DNA of 64,000 bases from NCBI RefSeq assembly GCF_001590795.1, contig NZ_JXDL01000001.1, forward strand, positions 3,948,314 through 4,012,313. Direction: 5' to 3'. This document shows, piece after piece, positions 45,003 to 55,062 of this stretch. Made by a program: the position numbers and the translations under genes. The number at the start of each line of letters is the position of its first letter. The first letter of the stretch is position 1. This stretch comes from Bradyrhizobium sp. AT1 (GTDB taxonomy: Bacteria > Pseudomonadota > Alphaproteobacteria > Rhizobiales > Xanthobacteraceae). Under the pieces are notes generated by a model, which worked only from the letters and a program-made list of their open reading frames with translations, did not search any database and was not told the DNA's origin.

Positions 45003-45031
45003 CGATCGGGCCGGAGCTTGCCCGGCCCGAT
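45003..45031. terminator. Bidirectional hairpin between convergent genes
   Basis: GATCGGGCCG-N9-CGGCCCGATC, a perfect 10-bp stem between the YihY stop (44992) and the methyltransferase stop (45043, minus strand). No T-run on either side. Confidence 0.55.
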
Positions 45032-45042
45032 CTAGCGACATC

Positions 45043-45882
45043 TCAGCGCTTGGTGATCACGACTTCCAGATACTCGCTGTGCACGACGATGGTGCCGTCA
45101 TCGGCATGGTTGAATTCGCAGAGCAGCGCCAGCAGATCGCGTCTCAGCGCGGCCTGGCCGCTCTCGTCGAGCGCGGCAAACGCCTTCAGCGTCGGCCCGT
45201 AGAAGGTCTTGAAGACATCGAGCCAGTGCTCGGGCGAGCGGTAGCGGAACACGAACATGCGAGGCTCGGCCGAGATGTCGGAGGCCTGGCTTGCGAACAT
45301 CTCCTCGAGTCGTGCCCGCGTGCCCCACAGCGCCGGCGACTTCACGCCGGCCGGCGGCGGCAGATGCTTGCCGATGGTCTTGAACAGCTGGCCGATGAAG
45401 CCCTGCGGGGTCCAGTTGGCGAGGCCGATCTTGCCGCCGGATTTGCAGACGCGTGCCAGCTCGGAGGCCGCCTTGTCCTGATCCGGCGTGAACATCACGC
45501 CGAAGGTCGAGAGCACGACGTCGTAACTCGCGTCCGCAAACGGCAGGGCCTCGGCATCCGCCTCGCGAAATTCGACCGTCAGATGGTCCGCCGCCGCACG
45601 CTCCTGCCCGCGCTTGAGCAACTCCGGAACATAGTCGGTGGATGTGACGTCACACCAGCGCCGGGCCGCGGCCAGCGTCGCGTTGCCGTTGCCGGCAGCG
45701 ACGTCGAGCACCTTGCTGCCGGCTCGCAAATCCAGGGCTTCGCAGAGTTGCTCGCCGACGATCTGCAGTGTGGTGCCGACCACGGCATAGTCGCCCGATG
45801 ACCAGGCGCCATGCTGGCGCTGCTTGACGGCGGCTAGATCGGGCTGGGCGGGAGCCTGTTTGAGTGCGGCGGATGTCGACAT
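45043..45882 (-). CDS. Class I SAM-dependent methyltransferase
   Basis: 279-aa soluble methyltransferase. Motif I is VLDVAAGNGNATLAAARRW near residue 57, with VEFREADAEALPFADASYDVV near 99 as motifs II and post-II, as in ubiquinone/menaquinone-type small-molecule methyltransferases. Substrate unknown. GGAGA precedes the ATG. It is divergent from the TPR regulator gene at 46003 (120-bp gap), which might control it. Confidence 0.88.
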   Translation of the reverse strand: MSTSAALKQAPAQPDLAAVKQRQHGAWSSGDYAVVGTTLQIVGEQLCEALDLRAGSKVLDVAAGNGNATLAAARRWCDVTSTDYVPELLKRGQERAAADHLTVEFREADAEALPFADASYDVVLSTFGVMFTPDQDKAASELARVCKSGGKIGLANWTPQGFIGQLFKTIGKHLPPPAGVKSPALWGTRARLEEMFASQASDISAEPRMFVFRYRSPEHWLDVFKTFYGPTLKAFAALDESGQAALRRDLLALLCEFNHADDGTIVVHSEYLEVVITKR

Positions 45883-46002
45883 GGCAATTCTCCAGGGTTT
45901 GAAAACGCCGGGACGATAGGGTGTGCGCGACTCGCTGGCCTTGAGAGCGGCATTATTTTACGCTGAGATCACCTTGATTTCCGAGCCGGAGCCGGGACTG
46001 GC

Positions 46003-47565
46003 GTGCCGTTTCATTTCGAGGATTTCGTGCTCGATGCCGAGCGGCGCGAATTGCGCCGCGCGAAGGCGCTGATCGCGATCGAGCCCCAGGTGTTCGATCT
46101 CCTGCTTTATCTCGTTCGTAACCGCGAGCGCGTGGTGACGCGGGACAATCTGCTCGACGCGGTCTGGAACGGCCGCGTCGTCTCGGAATCAACCCTCACC
46201 AGCCGGATCAACGCCGCGCGGCGCGCGGTCGACGACAATGGTGGGGAGCAGCGGCTGATCCGAACCATCGCGCGCAAGGGCGTCCGGTTTGTCGGCGAGG
46301 TCACCGAGCTCTCGGAGGCGGCGACGCCGGCAGTGGCGAGCCGGCCGGCCACCGCAACACCGGCGGGCTTGCCGCTGCCCGACCGGCCCGCCATCGCGGT
46401 CCTGCCGTTCGTGAATATGAGCGGCGAGGCCGAGCAGGAGTATTTCTCGGACGGCATCAGCGAAGACATCATCACCGCGCTGTCGAAGCTGCGCTGGTTC
46501 TTCGTGATCGCGCGCAACTCCTCGTTCATCTACAAGGGCCGCGCGGTTCATCTGCGTGAGGTCGCGGAGGAGCTCGGCGTCCGCTATGTCGTCGAAGGCA
46601 GCGTCCGCAAGGACGGTGATCGCGTGCGCATCACCGCGCAACTCAACGACGTCGCCACCGGCAGTCATCTCTGGGCGGAACGTTACGATCGCGAGCTCGC
46701 CGACGTGTTTGCCGTGCAGGACGAGATCACCGAGGCCATCGTCGCCGCGATCGAGCCGCAGCTCTATGCCGCGGAAAGCTATCGCGCCCAACGCAAGCCG
46801 CCCGACAGCATGGACGCTTGGGATCTCGTGATGCGCGCGCTTTCGCATTACTGGCGTGTGACACGGCAGGATCACGTCGTCGCGCAGGCGCTGCTCGAGA
46901 AGGCCATCGCGCTCGACCCCAACTACGGCAAGGCGCTCGGACTGCTCGGCACCAGCTACATGTTCACAGCCCATATGGGCTGGATGGAGATGAGCACTGC
47001 GATCCCCGGCGCCGAACGTGCCGCACGTGCTGCGATCCGTGCCGACGACGAGGATGCCTGGGCTCACAACGCGCTCGGGCACGTCAATCTGTTTGCACGC
47101 CGGTTCGAGGATTCGCTGGCCGAATTCGAGACCGCGTTGCGGCTCAATCCGAATTTCGCCCTGGCGCAGGGCTATTATGGATTGGCACTCGGCTATTGCG
47201 GCCGCTGGCAGGACGCCGACGAGGCCGCTCGACGGGCGATCCGCCTCAGCCCGCGCGATCCCTATGCTCCTGTCTATTACGGCATCGCCGCTTATGCCCG
47301 CTTCCTCGGCGGCGATGACGCGGAGGCGATCCGGCTCGCCCAGGAGGCCCTGCGCCAGCGCAGCGATTTCGTCGGCGCGCACCGGGTGCTGACGGCGGCT
47401 GCCGGCATGGCTGGGCAGACGAATCTCGCCCAGGCGGCGCTGAGGGAGCTGCGCCGTGCCCAACCGAACATCTCCCTCGCCTGGCTCGCCGAGTTCATGC
47501 CGGTCAAGCTTGCCCGCGACCGCGACCGCTACATCGATGGCTTTCGCCGGGCTGGATTGACATGA
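46003..47565 (+). CDS. CadC-like winged-helix regulator with TolB-like and TPR domains
   Basis: 520-aa protein: an OmpR-type winged helix at about 1-100 (FEDFVLDAERRELRR, LLDAVWNGRVVSESTL, RTIARKGVRFVG), a TolB/adenylate-cyclase-associated domain (AIAVLPFVNMSGEAEQEYFS near 130, VEGSVRKDGDRV near 195) and TPR repeats from about 285 to the end. No transmembrane helix is visible, unlike CadC itself. Such proteins are usually transcription factors with unknown inputs. Start is GTG 46003; the helix begins right after it. Divergent from a methyltransferase gene. Confidence 0.88.
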   Translation: MPFHFEDFVLDAERRELRRAKALIAIEPQVFDLLLYLVRNRERVVTRDNLLDAVWNGRVVSESTLTSRINAARRAVDDNGGEQRLIRTIARKGVRFVGEVTELSEAATPAVASRPATATPAGLPLPDRPAIAVLPFVNMSGEAEQEYFSDGISEDIITALSKLRWFFVIARNSSFIYKGRAVHLREVAEELGVRYVVEGSVRKDGDRVRITAQLNDVATGSHLWAERYDRELADVFAVQDEITEAIVAAIEPQLYAAESYRAQRKPPDSMDAWDLVMRALSHYWRVTRQDHVVAQALLEKAIALDPNYGKALGLLGTSYMFTAHMGWMEMSTAIPGAERAARAAIRADDEDAWAHNALGHVNLFARRFEDSLAEFETALRLNPNFALAQGYYGLALGYCGRWQDADEAARRAIRLSPRDPYAPVYYGIAAYARFLGGDDAEAIRLAQEALRQRSDFVGAHRVLTAAAGMAGQTNLAQAALRELRRAQPNISLAWLAEFMPVKLARDRDRYIDGFRRAGLT

Positions 47566-47708
47566 GCCGCGACCAGGCTGCTATCCCCTCGAATCAGCAA
47601 TGATGTTAAGGTCATGTGGCTTGGGGGAGCACGAGGCGTGATGGGATCGCAACGTGACCCGTATTTTCCCGGGTGAGGCAGTCAGCTCTTAAAGGCGTAA
47701 CGCGCGGC

Positions 47709-49214
47709 ATGATTCGCATTTCGACGATCTTCATCGCCTTCTGCATGGTTCTGGTCGCGGCTTCGCTTGGGCTCGTCCTGTACGCCGTCGCCGGCATCAG
47801 CGGAACCGAATCCGCGATCGTGGCGCTGACCGCGCTGACCTTCCTGATCCTCTACAACGCGGTGTCGATGCGGCTGCGCGATCGCAGCGACGTCGGCGGC
47901 CAGATCGCCGATCTGTCGCGCGGCACCGCCGATCTCGCCCGCCAAGTGGCCGAGTTCGGCCGCCGGCTGGCTGCAATCGAGGGACGCATCGCCTCGTCCA
48001 ATTCGACCAACTCCGACCGTATTCAGTCGGTGGTCGGCGAGATCAACGAGCTCGGCGGGCTGGTCAGGCAGCTCGCGACCACCGTGTCGGCCCATGAGGA
48101 CCTGCTGGCCGGCGGCGCGCCGACGCCGGCTTCCGCCCCGGCGGCCCGGTCCGAACCGGAGGCGCCGATCGATCTGGTTGCGCCGTTCGAAGAGCGGCCG
48201 GCAGCCCCTCCCCCGCTTCCCGCGGCACCTCCGGCTCCGCTGGCGCAGCCGCGGCCGGCGCCGGCGGTCCAGACCCAGACCGCCAACCCGGTTCAGACGG
48301 CCACCGGGCGCAACCAAACCCAATTGCTGGCAACGCTGCGCAACGCCATCGACGAAAACCGCATCGACATCTTCCTGCAGCCGATGGTGACGCTGCCGCA
48401 ACGCAAGGTGCGGTTCTACGAGGCCGTGACGCGCATGCGCGACGAGCGCGACCAGCTGATCGCCGCCGAGGAGTTCATCAGCATCGCGGAAGCTTCGGGG
48501 CTGATCGGGCGCATCGACAACATGGTGATGCTGCGCTGCGTGCAGGTGCTGCGGCGCCTGATGGTGCGCAACAAGGATGTCGGCGTGTTCTGCAACGTCG
48601 CGGCCTCCACGCTCGGCAATTCCACCACCTTCGCGCAATGCCTTGACTTCCTCGAAGCCAACCGGGCACTGGCGCCTTCGCTGGTGCTGGAGTTCAAGCA
48701 ATCGACGTTCCGCAATCTCGGCCCGGCCGAGACCGAGAATCTCGCCGCACTGGCCCAGCGCGGCTTCCGCTTCTCGATCGACCATGTCACGGATCTCAGG
48801 ATCGAGCCGCGCGAGCTGGCCGACCGCGGCGTACGCTTCATCAAGGTGCCGGCCGCGCTGCTGCTCGACCCGAAGCAGGCCTCGGCCTCGGACATCCACC
48901 CCTCCGACCTCTCCGACCTGCTCGGCCGCTTCGGCATCGACTTGATCGCCGAGCGGATCGAAGGCGAGCGCGCCGTAATCGACCTGCTCGACTATGACGT
49001 GCGGTTCGGCCAGGGGTTCCTGTTCGCGCCGCCCCGGCCATTGCGGCCGGAGGGGGCATCTGCTACCGGCGGGACCGCGCCGAACCAGGCGCAGGACATT
49101 CAGGGATCCAATGGCTCCGCTTCCCCCAGCCAAGGCACAACATCTGGCGCGACGTCAGCCGCTCCCCCGGCACAACGCATCACCGGCAACGCCGCGCTCG
49201 CGCGCCGCATCTGA
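47709..49214 (+). CDS. Membrane-anchored EAL domain protein, probably catalytically degenerate
   Basis: 501 aa from ATG 47709. Two transmembrane helices (about 5-30 and 36-52), a coiled coil (about 65-130), a Pro/Ala-rich linker (about 137-195) and an EAL domain (about 205-440), then a Ser/Thr/Pro-rich tail. The EAL signature reads EAV at 238-240; Asn296, Glu328, Asp358, Lys379 and Glu415 are kept, but the second Asp of the DDFG metal site is His359. It may therefore bind c-di-GMP or a partner rather than hydrolyse it. No GGDEF domain. It lies 15 bp before the HAD gene. Confidence 0.88.
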   Translation: MIRISTIFIAFCMVLVAASLGLVLYAVAGISGTESAIVALTALTFLILYNAVSMRLRDRSDVGGQIADLSRGTADLARQVAEFGRRLAAIEGRIASSNSTNSDRIQSVVGEINELGGLVRQLATTVSAHEDLLAGGAPTPASAPAARSEPEAPIDLVAPFEERPAAPPPLPAAPPAPLAQPRPAPAVQTQTANPVQTATGRNQTQLLATLRNAIDENRIDIFLQPMVTLPQRKVRFYEAVTRMRDERDQLIAAEEFISIAEASGLIGRIDNMVMLRCVQVLRRLMVRNKDVGVFCNVAASTLGNSTTFAQCLDFLEANRALAPSLVLEFKQSTFRNLGPAETENLAALAQRGFRFSIDHVTDLRIEPRELADRGVRFIKVPAALLLDPKQASASDIHPSDLSDLLGRFGIDLIAERIEGERAVIDLLDYDVRFGQGFLFAPPRPLRPEGASATGGTAPNQAQDIQGSNGSASPSQGTTSGATSAAPPAQRITGNAALARRI

Positions 49215-49229
49215 TCGGCGCTGCGCATC

Positions 49230-50084
49230 ATGACCACGCTGCATTTCGCCGAAAGCCTGCGCGAGCTCGTGGGCGGCGTCGACGTCGTGCTCAGCGACAT
49301 CTGGGGCGTCGTCCACAATGGCCTCGAATCCTTCCCCGAAGCCTGCGAGGCGCTGCACACCTATCGCAGCCACGGCGGTACGGTGATCCTGATCACCAAC
49401 GCACCGCGCCCGGCCGACTCGGTGCAGCGGCAATTGCGCAAGCTCGGCGTCGCCGACGAGACCTATGACGCCATCGTGTCGTCCGGCGACCTGACCCGGC
49501 TCTATGTTGCCGAGCATCCTGGCCGCAAGATGTTCTGGCTCGGCCCCGAGCGCGACAATTCGATCTATCGCGGCCTCGATGCGACAACCGCGCCGCTGGA
49601 AGAAGCCGACTACATCGTCTGCACTGGTCTGTACGACGACGAGACCGAGACGGCGGAAGACTATCGCGGCATGATGCTGAAGGCGCGCGAGCGCAAGCTG
49701 ACGCTGGTCTGCGCCAACCCCGACATCGTGGTGGAACGCGGCGACCGGCTGATCTATTGCGCCGGCGCCATCGCGGAGCTCTATCGCGAGCTCGGCGGGG
49801 AGGTGATCTTCTACGGCAAGCCGCACCGGCCGATCTACGAGCGCGCCATGGCGCTCGCCGGCGAACGCCAGGGCCACCCGATCGACCGCAAAAAAGTGCT
49901 GGCGATCGGCGATTCCGTCCGCACCGACCTGACCGGCGCGCGCGAATTCGGCATCGACTGCCTGTTCGTGACCCGCGGCATCCATGCCGAGGAGTTCGAG
50001 GGCCTAGACCAGCTCGACCCGGCTTCGGTGCTGGAATTATTCGGCCACCCGCCGAAGGCGTTGATGCGCGAATTGAAGTGGTGA
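49230..50084 (+). CDS. HAD-superfamily hydrolase, class IIA (TIGR01459 type)
   Basis: 284-aa HAD phosphatase. The first motif is VVLSDIWGVVHNG near residue 19 (nucleophile DIWGV variant of DxDGT), ILITNAPRPADSVQRQL near 52 provides the second, and VLAIGDSVRTDLTGAREFGID near 223 the metal-binding fourth motif. Class IIA members act on sugar phosphates, glycerol phosphate or nucleotides; the real substrate is unknown. The first Asp is followed by Ile-Trp in place of Leu-Asp, as in this subfamily. Same direction as the EAL gene. Confidence 0.87.
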   Translation: MTTLHFAESLRELVGGVDVVLSDIWGVVHNGLESFPEACEALHTYRSHGGTVILITNAPRPADSVQRQLRKLGVADETYDAIVSSGDLTRLYVAEHPGRKMFWLGPERDNSIYRGLDATTAPLEEADYIVCTGLYDDETETAEDYRGMMLKARERKLTLVCANPDIVVERGDRLIYCAGAIAELYRELGGEVIFYGKPHRPIYERAMALAGERQGHPIDRKKVLAIGDSVRTDLTGAREFGIDCLFVTRGIHAEEFEGLDQLDPASVLELFGHPPKALMRELKW

Positions 50085-50123
50085 TGGCTGCGGTTGACCG
50101 CGCGGGCGCGTCAGCCCAGACGT

Positions 50124-50208
50124 CGTCATGGCCGGGCTTGTCCCGGCCATCCACGTCTTACTTCTAGCATCAAGAACGTGGATGCCCGGGACAAGCCCGG
50201 GCATGACG
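50124..50208. repeat. Dispersed palindromic repeat, family D, copy 2
   Basis: CGTCATGGCCGGGCTTGTCC ... CATCCACGT / ACGTGGATG ... GGACAAGCCCGGGCATGACG. Sits between the convergent HAD and CheY-like genes. Confidence 0.9.
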
Positions 50209-50246
50209 ACCTCGATGGAGAATTGTTGATCCGGAGAGGCGCGCGC

Positions 50247-50642
50247 TTACGCGCTCGCCATGTCCGGAAAGACCGCCTCGATCTTCGTCTTCAGCGTCGC
50301 CGCGTTGAACGGCTTGACGATGTAGTTGTTCACGCCGGCCTTCTTGGCCGCGATCACGTTCTCGGTCTTGGATTCCGCCGTGATCATGATGAAGGGCGTG
50401 GTGGCGAGGTTCGGATCCGCCCGCACTTCGCGCAGGAGGTCGTAACCCGTCATCGGCTCCATGTTCCAGTCGGAAATCACGAGCCCGTACTTCTTGCCGC
50501 GCATCTTGTTCAGCGCTGCCGAACCGTCGCTTGCATCATCGATATTCTCGAAGCCAAGCTGCTTCAGCAGATTCCGGATGATACGGATCATGGTGCTGTA
50601 GTCATCCACCACCAGAACCGGCATCGACAAATCAACCGCCAT
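50247..50642 (-). CDS. CheY-like single-domain response regulator
   Basis: 131-aa lone receiver domain closest in style to chemotaxis CheY: acidic VVDDYS near residues 11-16, phospho-acceptor Asp58 in VISDWNMEP, Thr88 in MITAES and Lys110 in IVKPF. No output domain and no chemotaxis genes nearby, so its kinase and target are elsewhere. GGGGGAG precedes the ATG. The 231-bp gap to ribF contains GTTAA repeats (50738-50754). Confidence 0.93.
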   Translation of the reverse strand: MAVDLSMPVLVVDDYSTMIRIIRNLLKQLGFENIDDASDGSAALNKMRGKKYGLVISDWNMEPMTGYDLLREVRADPNLATTPFIMITAESKTENVIAAKKAGVNNYIVKPFNAATLKTKIEAVFPDMASA

Positions 50643-50873
50643 CTCGACTCCCCCAACGCATACCCAGGAATATTACGATCGGACCTGCCCAAGCCCGGAG
50701 CCCCGGCAGTTCCACGCTCAAGGACTACCATCAAGGCGTTAAACAGCGCGTTAATTGGGGACGCCCCCCAAGGACTGAAATCGCGTTCGATGCGGCCGCC
50801 CGCTCCCGCTTGACTTCGTCCGGCCGGTCGCGCCACGGTCCCGGCCGGTCCCGCCGGTTCGAGAATTCCCCTG

Positions 50874-51845
50874 ATGGCTCCGCATTTTACCGTTATCCGC
50901 GACACCACGCCGGACTCCGCCATTCCAAGGGGTGCCGTGGTCGCCATGGGCAATTTCGACGGGGTTCATCTCGGCCACCGCGCCGTGATCGCCGCAGCCC
51001 TGGAAATGGGCCGGGTGCAGGGCCGCCCGGCCCTGGCATTGACCTTCGAGCCCCATCCACGGCGGTTTTTCAGTCCCAATACCCCGCAATTCCGCCTGAC
51101 GGACGAGCGGGCCAAGCTGCGGCTTCTGGCCGGCACCGGGCTTGCCGGCGCCGTGGTCATGACCTTCGACAAGGCCCGTGCCGGAACCAGCGCGCAAGAC
51201 TTCATTCACCATGACCTGATCGGGCGGCTTGGCGTCAGCGGAATCGCGGTCGGCTACGACTTCCATTTCGGCAAGGGGCGGGTCGGCTCGCCCAGCCTTC
51301 TGGTCAACGAGGCCCCCCGCCTCGGCATCGAGGTCGACGTGCAGCCGCATGTCGACATCGACGAGCGGCCGGTATCCTCCAGCGCCATCCGGATCGCCCT
51401 CGCCGAGGGCCAGCTGGACGAGGCCACCACGATGCTGAGCGCGCCCTGGTTCGTCACCGGCGAGGTCATCCACGGCGAGAAGCGCGGGCGCGATCTCGGC
51501 TATCCCACCGCCAACATCCGCCTGGACGCCAATTGCGGCCTGAAGCACGGCATCTATGCGGTGCGGGTCGGCCGCGGGCCGCAGCGGCTGGACGGGGTCG
51601 CCAGCTTCGGCCGCCGCCCGACCTTTGATAATGGCGCTCCCCTGCTCGAAATCTTCCTGTTCGACTTCAAGGGCGATCTCTACGGGCAGGCGCTGGACTG
51701 CGCCTTCGTCGGCTTCATCCGCGAGGAGTTGAAATTCGACAGCCTGGAGGCCCTGATCCGCCAGATGGACGACGATTCCGCCCGCGCCCGCGCCATCCTG
51801 GCCGCCGCTCCGGACGCGTTTCCGCGGCTGGGCGCCATCGATTGA
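50874..51845 (+). CDS. ribF: Bifunctional riboflavin kinase / FAD synthetase
   Basis: 323-aa enzyme making FMN from riboflavin and FAD from FMN. The N-terminal adenylyltransferase has MGNFDGVHLGHRAVI near residue 25 and GYDFHFGKGRVGS near 127; the C-terminal kinase has GRDLGYPTANIRL near 205 and SFGRRPTFDNG near 244. It opens the ribF-ileS-lspA order that is conserved widely in proteobacteria. FMN made here would feed the riboswitch upstream of ribH. Confidence 0.96.
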   Translation: MAPHFTVIRDTTPDSAIPRGAVVAMGNFDGVHLGHRAVIAAALEMGRVQGRPALALTFEPHPRRFFSPNTPQFRLTDERAKLRLLAGTGLAGAVVMTFDKARAGTSAQDFIHHDLIGRLGVSGIAVGYDFHFGKGRVGSPSLLVNEAPRLGIEVDVQPHVDIDERPVSSSAIRIALAEGQLDEATTMLSAPWFVTGEVIHGEKRGRDLGYPTANIRLDANCGLKHGIYAVRVGRGPQRLDGVASFGRRPTFDNGAPLLEIFLFDFKGDLYGQALDCAFVGFIREELKFDSLEALIRQMDDDSARARAILAAAPDAFPRLGAID

Positions 51846-52046
51846 CCCCGACCCCTGCCTCCCCGAACCTTTGCGCTTCCACCGTCCCCCTGCTATGGAG
51901 GGGCCATGTTTGCGCGGCGCATCATAGGGATTAGCGGCCCGGCTTCCGCCTGAGCTAAAGGCTCGGCGCAAGACCGGGATTTTGTCGTTTCACCCGCGAT
52001 TCCGCATCGCCATTCGTTCCCGCGCCCTGCCGAGCCAGTCAATCTC

Positions 52047-55000
52047 ATGTCCGAAAAGCCGCAAAAGTCCCAAAAGTCCGACGCCAAAGACTATTCGAAG
52101 ACCCTGTTCCTGCCGCAGACCGAATTCCCGATGCGCGCCGGCCTGCCGCAGCGCGAGCCGGAGATCCTCAAGCGCTGGTACGAGATCGGCCTCTACGAGA
52201 AGCTGCGCGAAACCGCGAAGGGCCGCGCCAAGTTCGTGCTGCATGACGGCCCGCCCTACGCCAACGGCAACATCCATATCGGCACGGCGCTGAACAAGAT
52301 CCTCAAGGATCTCGTCACCAAGAGCCAGCAGATGCTCGGCTTCGATTCCAACTACGTGCCGGGCTGGGACTGCCACGGCCTGCCGATCGAATGGAAGGTC
52401 GAGGAAGAGCACTACCGCAAGAAGGGCAAGCAGAAGCCCGACTTCCGCGACTCGACCGCGATGATCGACTTCCGCCGGGAATGCCGCGCCTACGCCACGC
52501 ATTGGCTCGGCGTACAACGCGAGGAATTCAAGCGCCTCGGCGTCATCGGCGACTGGGATCATCCCTACGCCACCATGAGCTTCCCCGCCGAAGCCCAGAT
52601 CGCGCGCGAGCTGATGAAGTTCGCCGCCAACGGCACGCTCTACCGCGGCTCCAAGCCGGTGATGTGGAGCGTGGTCGAGAAGACCGCGCTCGCCGAAGCC
52701 GAGGTGGAGTACGAGGACCACACCTCCGATACGGTGTGGGTGAAATTCCCGGTCACCTCGCCCGCGCACGGTGCGCTCGCCTCCGCAAGCGTCGTGATCT
52801 GGACCACCACGCCCTGGACGCTGCCCGGCAACCGCGCCATCTCGTTCTCGCCGAAGATCGCCTACGGCCTGTACAAGGTGACGGACGCCCCTGCCGACAA
52901 TTGGACCAAGACCGGCGACCTCCTGATCCTCGCCGACGCGCTGGCCGAAGAGGTGTTCAAGCAGGCGCGCGTGACGGCCTATGAGAAAATCCGCGACGTC
53001 CCCGGCGACACCATGGACGCGATCGAATGTGCCCATCCGCTCAAGGGCCTTGCCGGCGGCTACGACTTCATCGTGCCGCTGCTGTCTGGTGATCATGTCA
53101 CCGACGACACCGGCACCGGCTTCGTGCACACCGCGCCCGGTCATGGCCGCGAGGACTTCGATGTCTGGATGGCGCAATCGCGCGATCTCGACGCGCGCGG
53201 CATCTCGACGGCGATCCCCTACACTGTCGATGAGAACGGCGCCTACACCGATCATGCGCCGGGCTTTGCCGGCAAGCGCGTCATCAACGACAAGGGCGAG
53301 AAGGGCGATGCCAACGAGGCCGTGATCAAGGCACTCGTCGAACGCGGCATGCTGCTCGCGCGCGGCCGGCTCAAGCATCAATATCCGCACTCCTGGCGCT
53401 CCAAGAAGCCGGTGATCTTCCGCAACACGCCGCAATGGTTCATCGCCATGGATAAGGATGTTGCGCAGGGCGGCAAGGCGAAGAGCGGCGACACATTGCG
53501 CGCCCGCGCGCTGCACGCGATCTCGGTGACGCAATGGGTGCCGCCGTCGGGTGAGAACCGCATCAACGGCATGATCGAGGCCCGGCCCGACTGGGTGATC
53601 TCGCGCCAGCGCGCCTGGGGCGTGCCGATCGCCGTGTTCGTGCGCGAGAAGGGCGACGGCTCCGCCGAGATCCTGCAGGATGAGGCGGTCAACGCGCGCA
53701 TTGGCGAAGCCTTCGAAAAGGAAGGCGCCGATGCCTGGTACGCGACGGGCGCGCGCGAGCGCTTCCTCGGGTCCCGCGCGAGCGAGGATTGGCAGAAGGT
53801 CGACGACATTCTCGACGTCTGGTTCGATTCCGGCTCGACGCACGCTTTCGTGCTCGAGGATCCCGTGCATTTCCCAGGACTTGCCGGCATCAAGCGCAAG
53901 GTCGACGGCGGCGCTGACACGGTAATGTACCTCGAGGGCTCCGACCAGCATCGCGGCTGGTTCCACTCTTCGCTGCTGGAAAGCTGCGGCACCCGGGGCC
54001 GCGCGCCCTACGACATCGTGCTGACCCACGGCTTCACGCAGGCCGAAGACGGCCGCAAGATGTCGAAGTCGCTCGGCAACACCATCGAGCCGCAGGCCGT
54101 CATCAAGGAATCCGGCGCCGACATTCTCCGGCTCTGGGTCGCCTCCTGCGACTACACCGACGATCAGCGCATCGGTCCCGAGATCCTGAAGAACACCGTC
54201 GAGACTTACCGCAAGCTGCGCAACACGGTGCGCTGGATGCTCGGCACGCTGCATCATTACAAGCCGACCGACGGCGTCGCGCCGGCCGAGATGCCTGAGC
54301 TCGAGCGGTTGATGCTGCACGAGCTCGCAGGTCGCGCCGCCGCGGTGGATAAGGCCTACCGCGAATTCGACTTCAAGACGGTGGTCGCGATCCTGTCCGC
54401 CTTCCTCAACAGCGAGCTCTCGGCGTTCTATTTCGACATCCGCAAGGACACGCTGTATTGCGATCCGCCGTCATCGCTGACGCGCAAGGCGGCGCTGACC
54501 ACGATCGACCTGTTGTGCGCCTCGATCCTGAAATGGCTGGCGCCGATCCTCAGCTTCACCGCGGAGGAAGGCTGGCGCATGTACCGGCCAGATGCCGAGC
54601 CGTCGGTGCATCTGACGCTATTCCCGGCCGATCTCGAAGCCTTGCGCGACGACAAGCTCGCGGCGAAGTGGGAGACCATCCGCAACGTCCGCCGCGTCGT
54701 CACCGGCGCACTCGAGCTCGAACGCGCAGCCAAGAACATCGGCTCGTCGCTGGAGGCCTCGCCGGTGATCTATGTCGCCGACCGCGACATGCTGGCGACG
54801 CTGTTCGACATCGATCTCGCCGAGATCTGCATCACCTCGAACTACGAGGTGCGTGAGGGCGAAGCGCCGGCAGCCGCGTTCCGTCTCGATGCCGTGCCCG
54901 GTGTCGCGGTCGTGGTGGAGAAGGCGGTCGGCACCAAATGCGCCCGCTCCTGGAAGATCTCCCCGATGGTCGGCGAAGACGCTGAATACCCCGACGTCAC

Positions 55001-55055
55001 CCCGCGCGATGCCAAGGCGCTGCGCGAATGGAAGGCGTTGGGAGTGGCGGTCTGA
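52047..55055 (+). CDS. ileS: Isoleucyl-tRNA synthetase
   Basis: 1002-aa class I synthetase. [20 protein letters not shown] near residue 68 is the first active-site motif, but its last His is Thr (HIGT at 77-80, from codon ACG); [14 protein letters not shown] near 101 follows, the editing domain is central, and KMSKS is intact near 671 ([11 protein letters not shown]). No zinc-binding Cys cluster is evident at the C-terminus. Between ribF and lspA, as in many proteobacteria. Confidence 0.97.
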   Translation: MSEKPQKSQKSDAKDYSKTLFLPQTEFPMRAGLPQREPEILKRWYEIGLYEKLRETAKGRAKFVLHDGPPYANGNIHIGTALNKILKDLVTKSQQMLGFDSNYVPGWDCHGLPIEWKVEEEHYRKKGKQKPDFRDSTAMIDFRRECRAYATHWLGVQREEFKRLGVIGDWDHPYATMSFPAEAQIARELMKFAANGTLYRGSKPVMWSVVEKTALAEAEVEYEDHTSDTVWVKFPVTSPAHGALASASVVIWTTTPWTLPGNRAISFSPKIAYGLYKVTDAPADNWTKTGDLLILADALAEEVFKQARVTAYEKIRDVPGDTMDAIECAHPLKGLAGGYDFIVPLLSGDHVTDDTGTGFVHTAPGHGREDFDVWMAQSRDLDARGISTAIPYTVDENGAYTDHAPGFAGKRVINDKGEKGDANEAVIKALVERGMLLARGRLKHQYPHSWRSKKPVIFRNTPQWFIAMDKDVAQGGKAKSGDTLRARALHAISVTQWVPPSGENRINGMIEARPDWVISRQRAWGVPIAVFVREKGDGSAEILQDEAVNARIGEAFEKEGADAWYATGARERFLGSRASEDWQKVDDILDVWFDSGSTHAFVLEDPVHFPGLAGIKRKVDGGADTVMYLEGSDQHRGWFHSSLLESCGTRGRAPYDIVLTHGFTQAEDGRKMSKSLGNTIEPQAVIKESGADILRLWVASCDYTDDQRIGPEILKNTVETYRKLRNTVRWMLGTLHHYKPTDGVAPAEMPELERLMLHELAGRAAAVDKAYREFDFKTVVAILSAFLNSELSAFYFDIRKDTLYCDPPSSLTRKAALTTIDLLCASILKWLAPILSFTAEEGWRMYRPDAEPSVHLTLFPADLEALRDDKLAAKWETIRNVRRVVTGALELERAAKNIGSSLEASPVIYVADRDMLATLFDIDLAEICITSNYEVREGEAPAAAFRLDAVPGVAVVVEKAVGTKCARSWKISPMVGEDAEYPDVTPRDAKALREWKALGVAV

Positions 55056-55062
55056 TCCCGGC

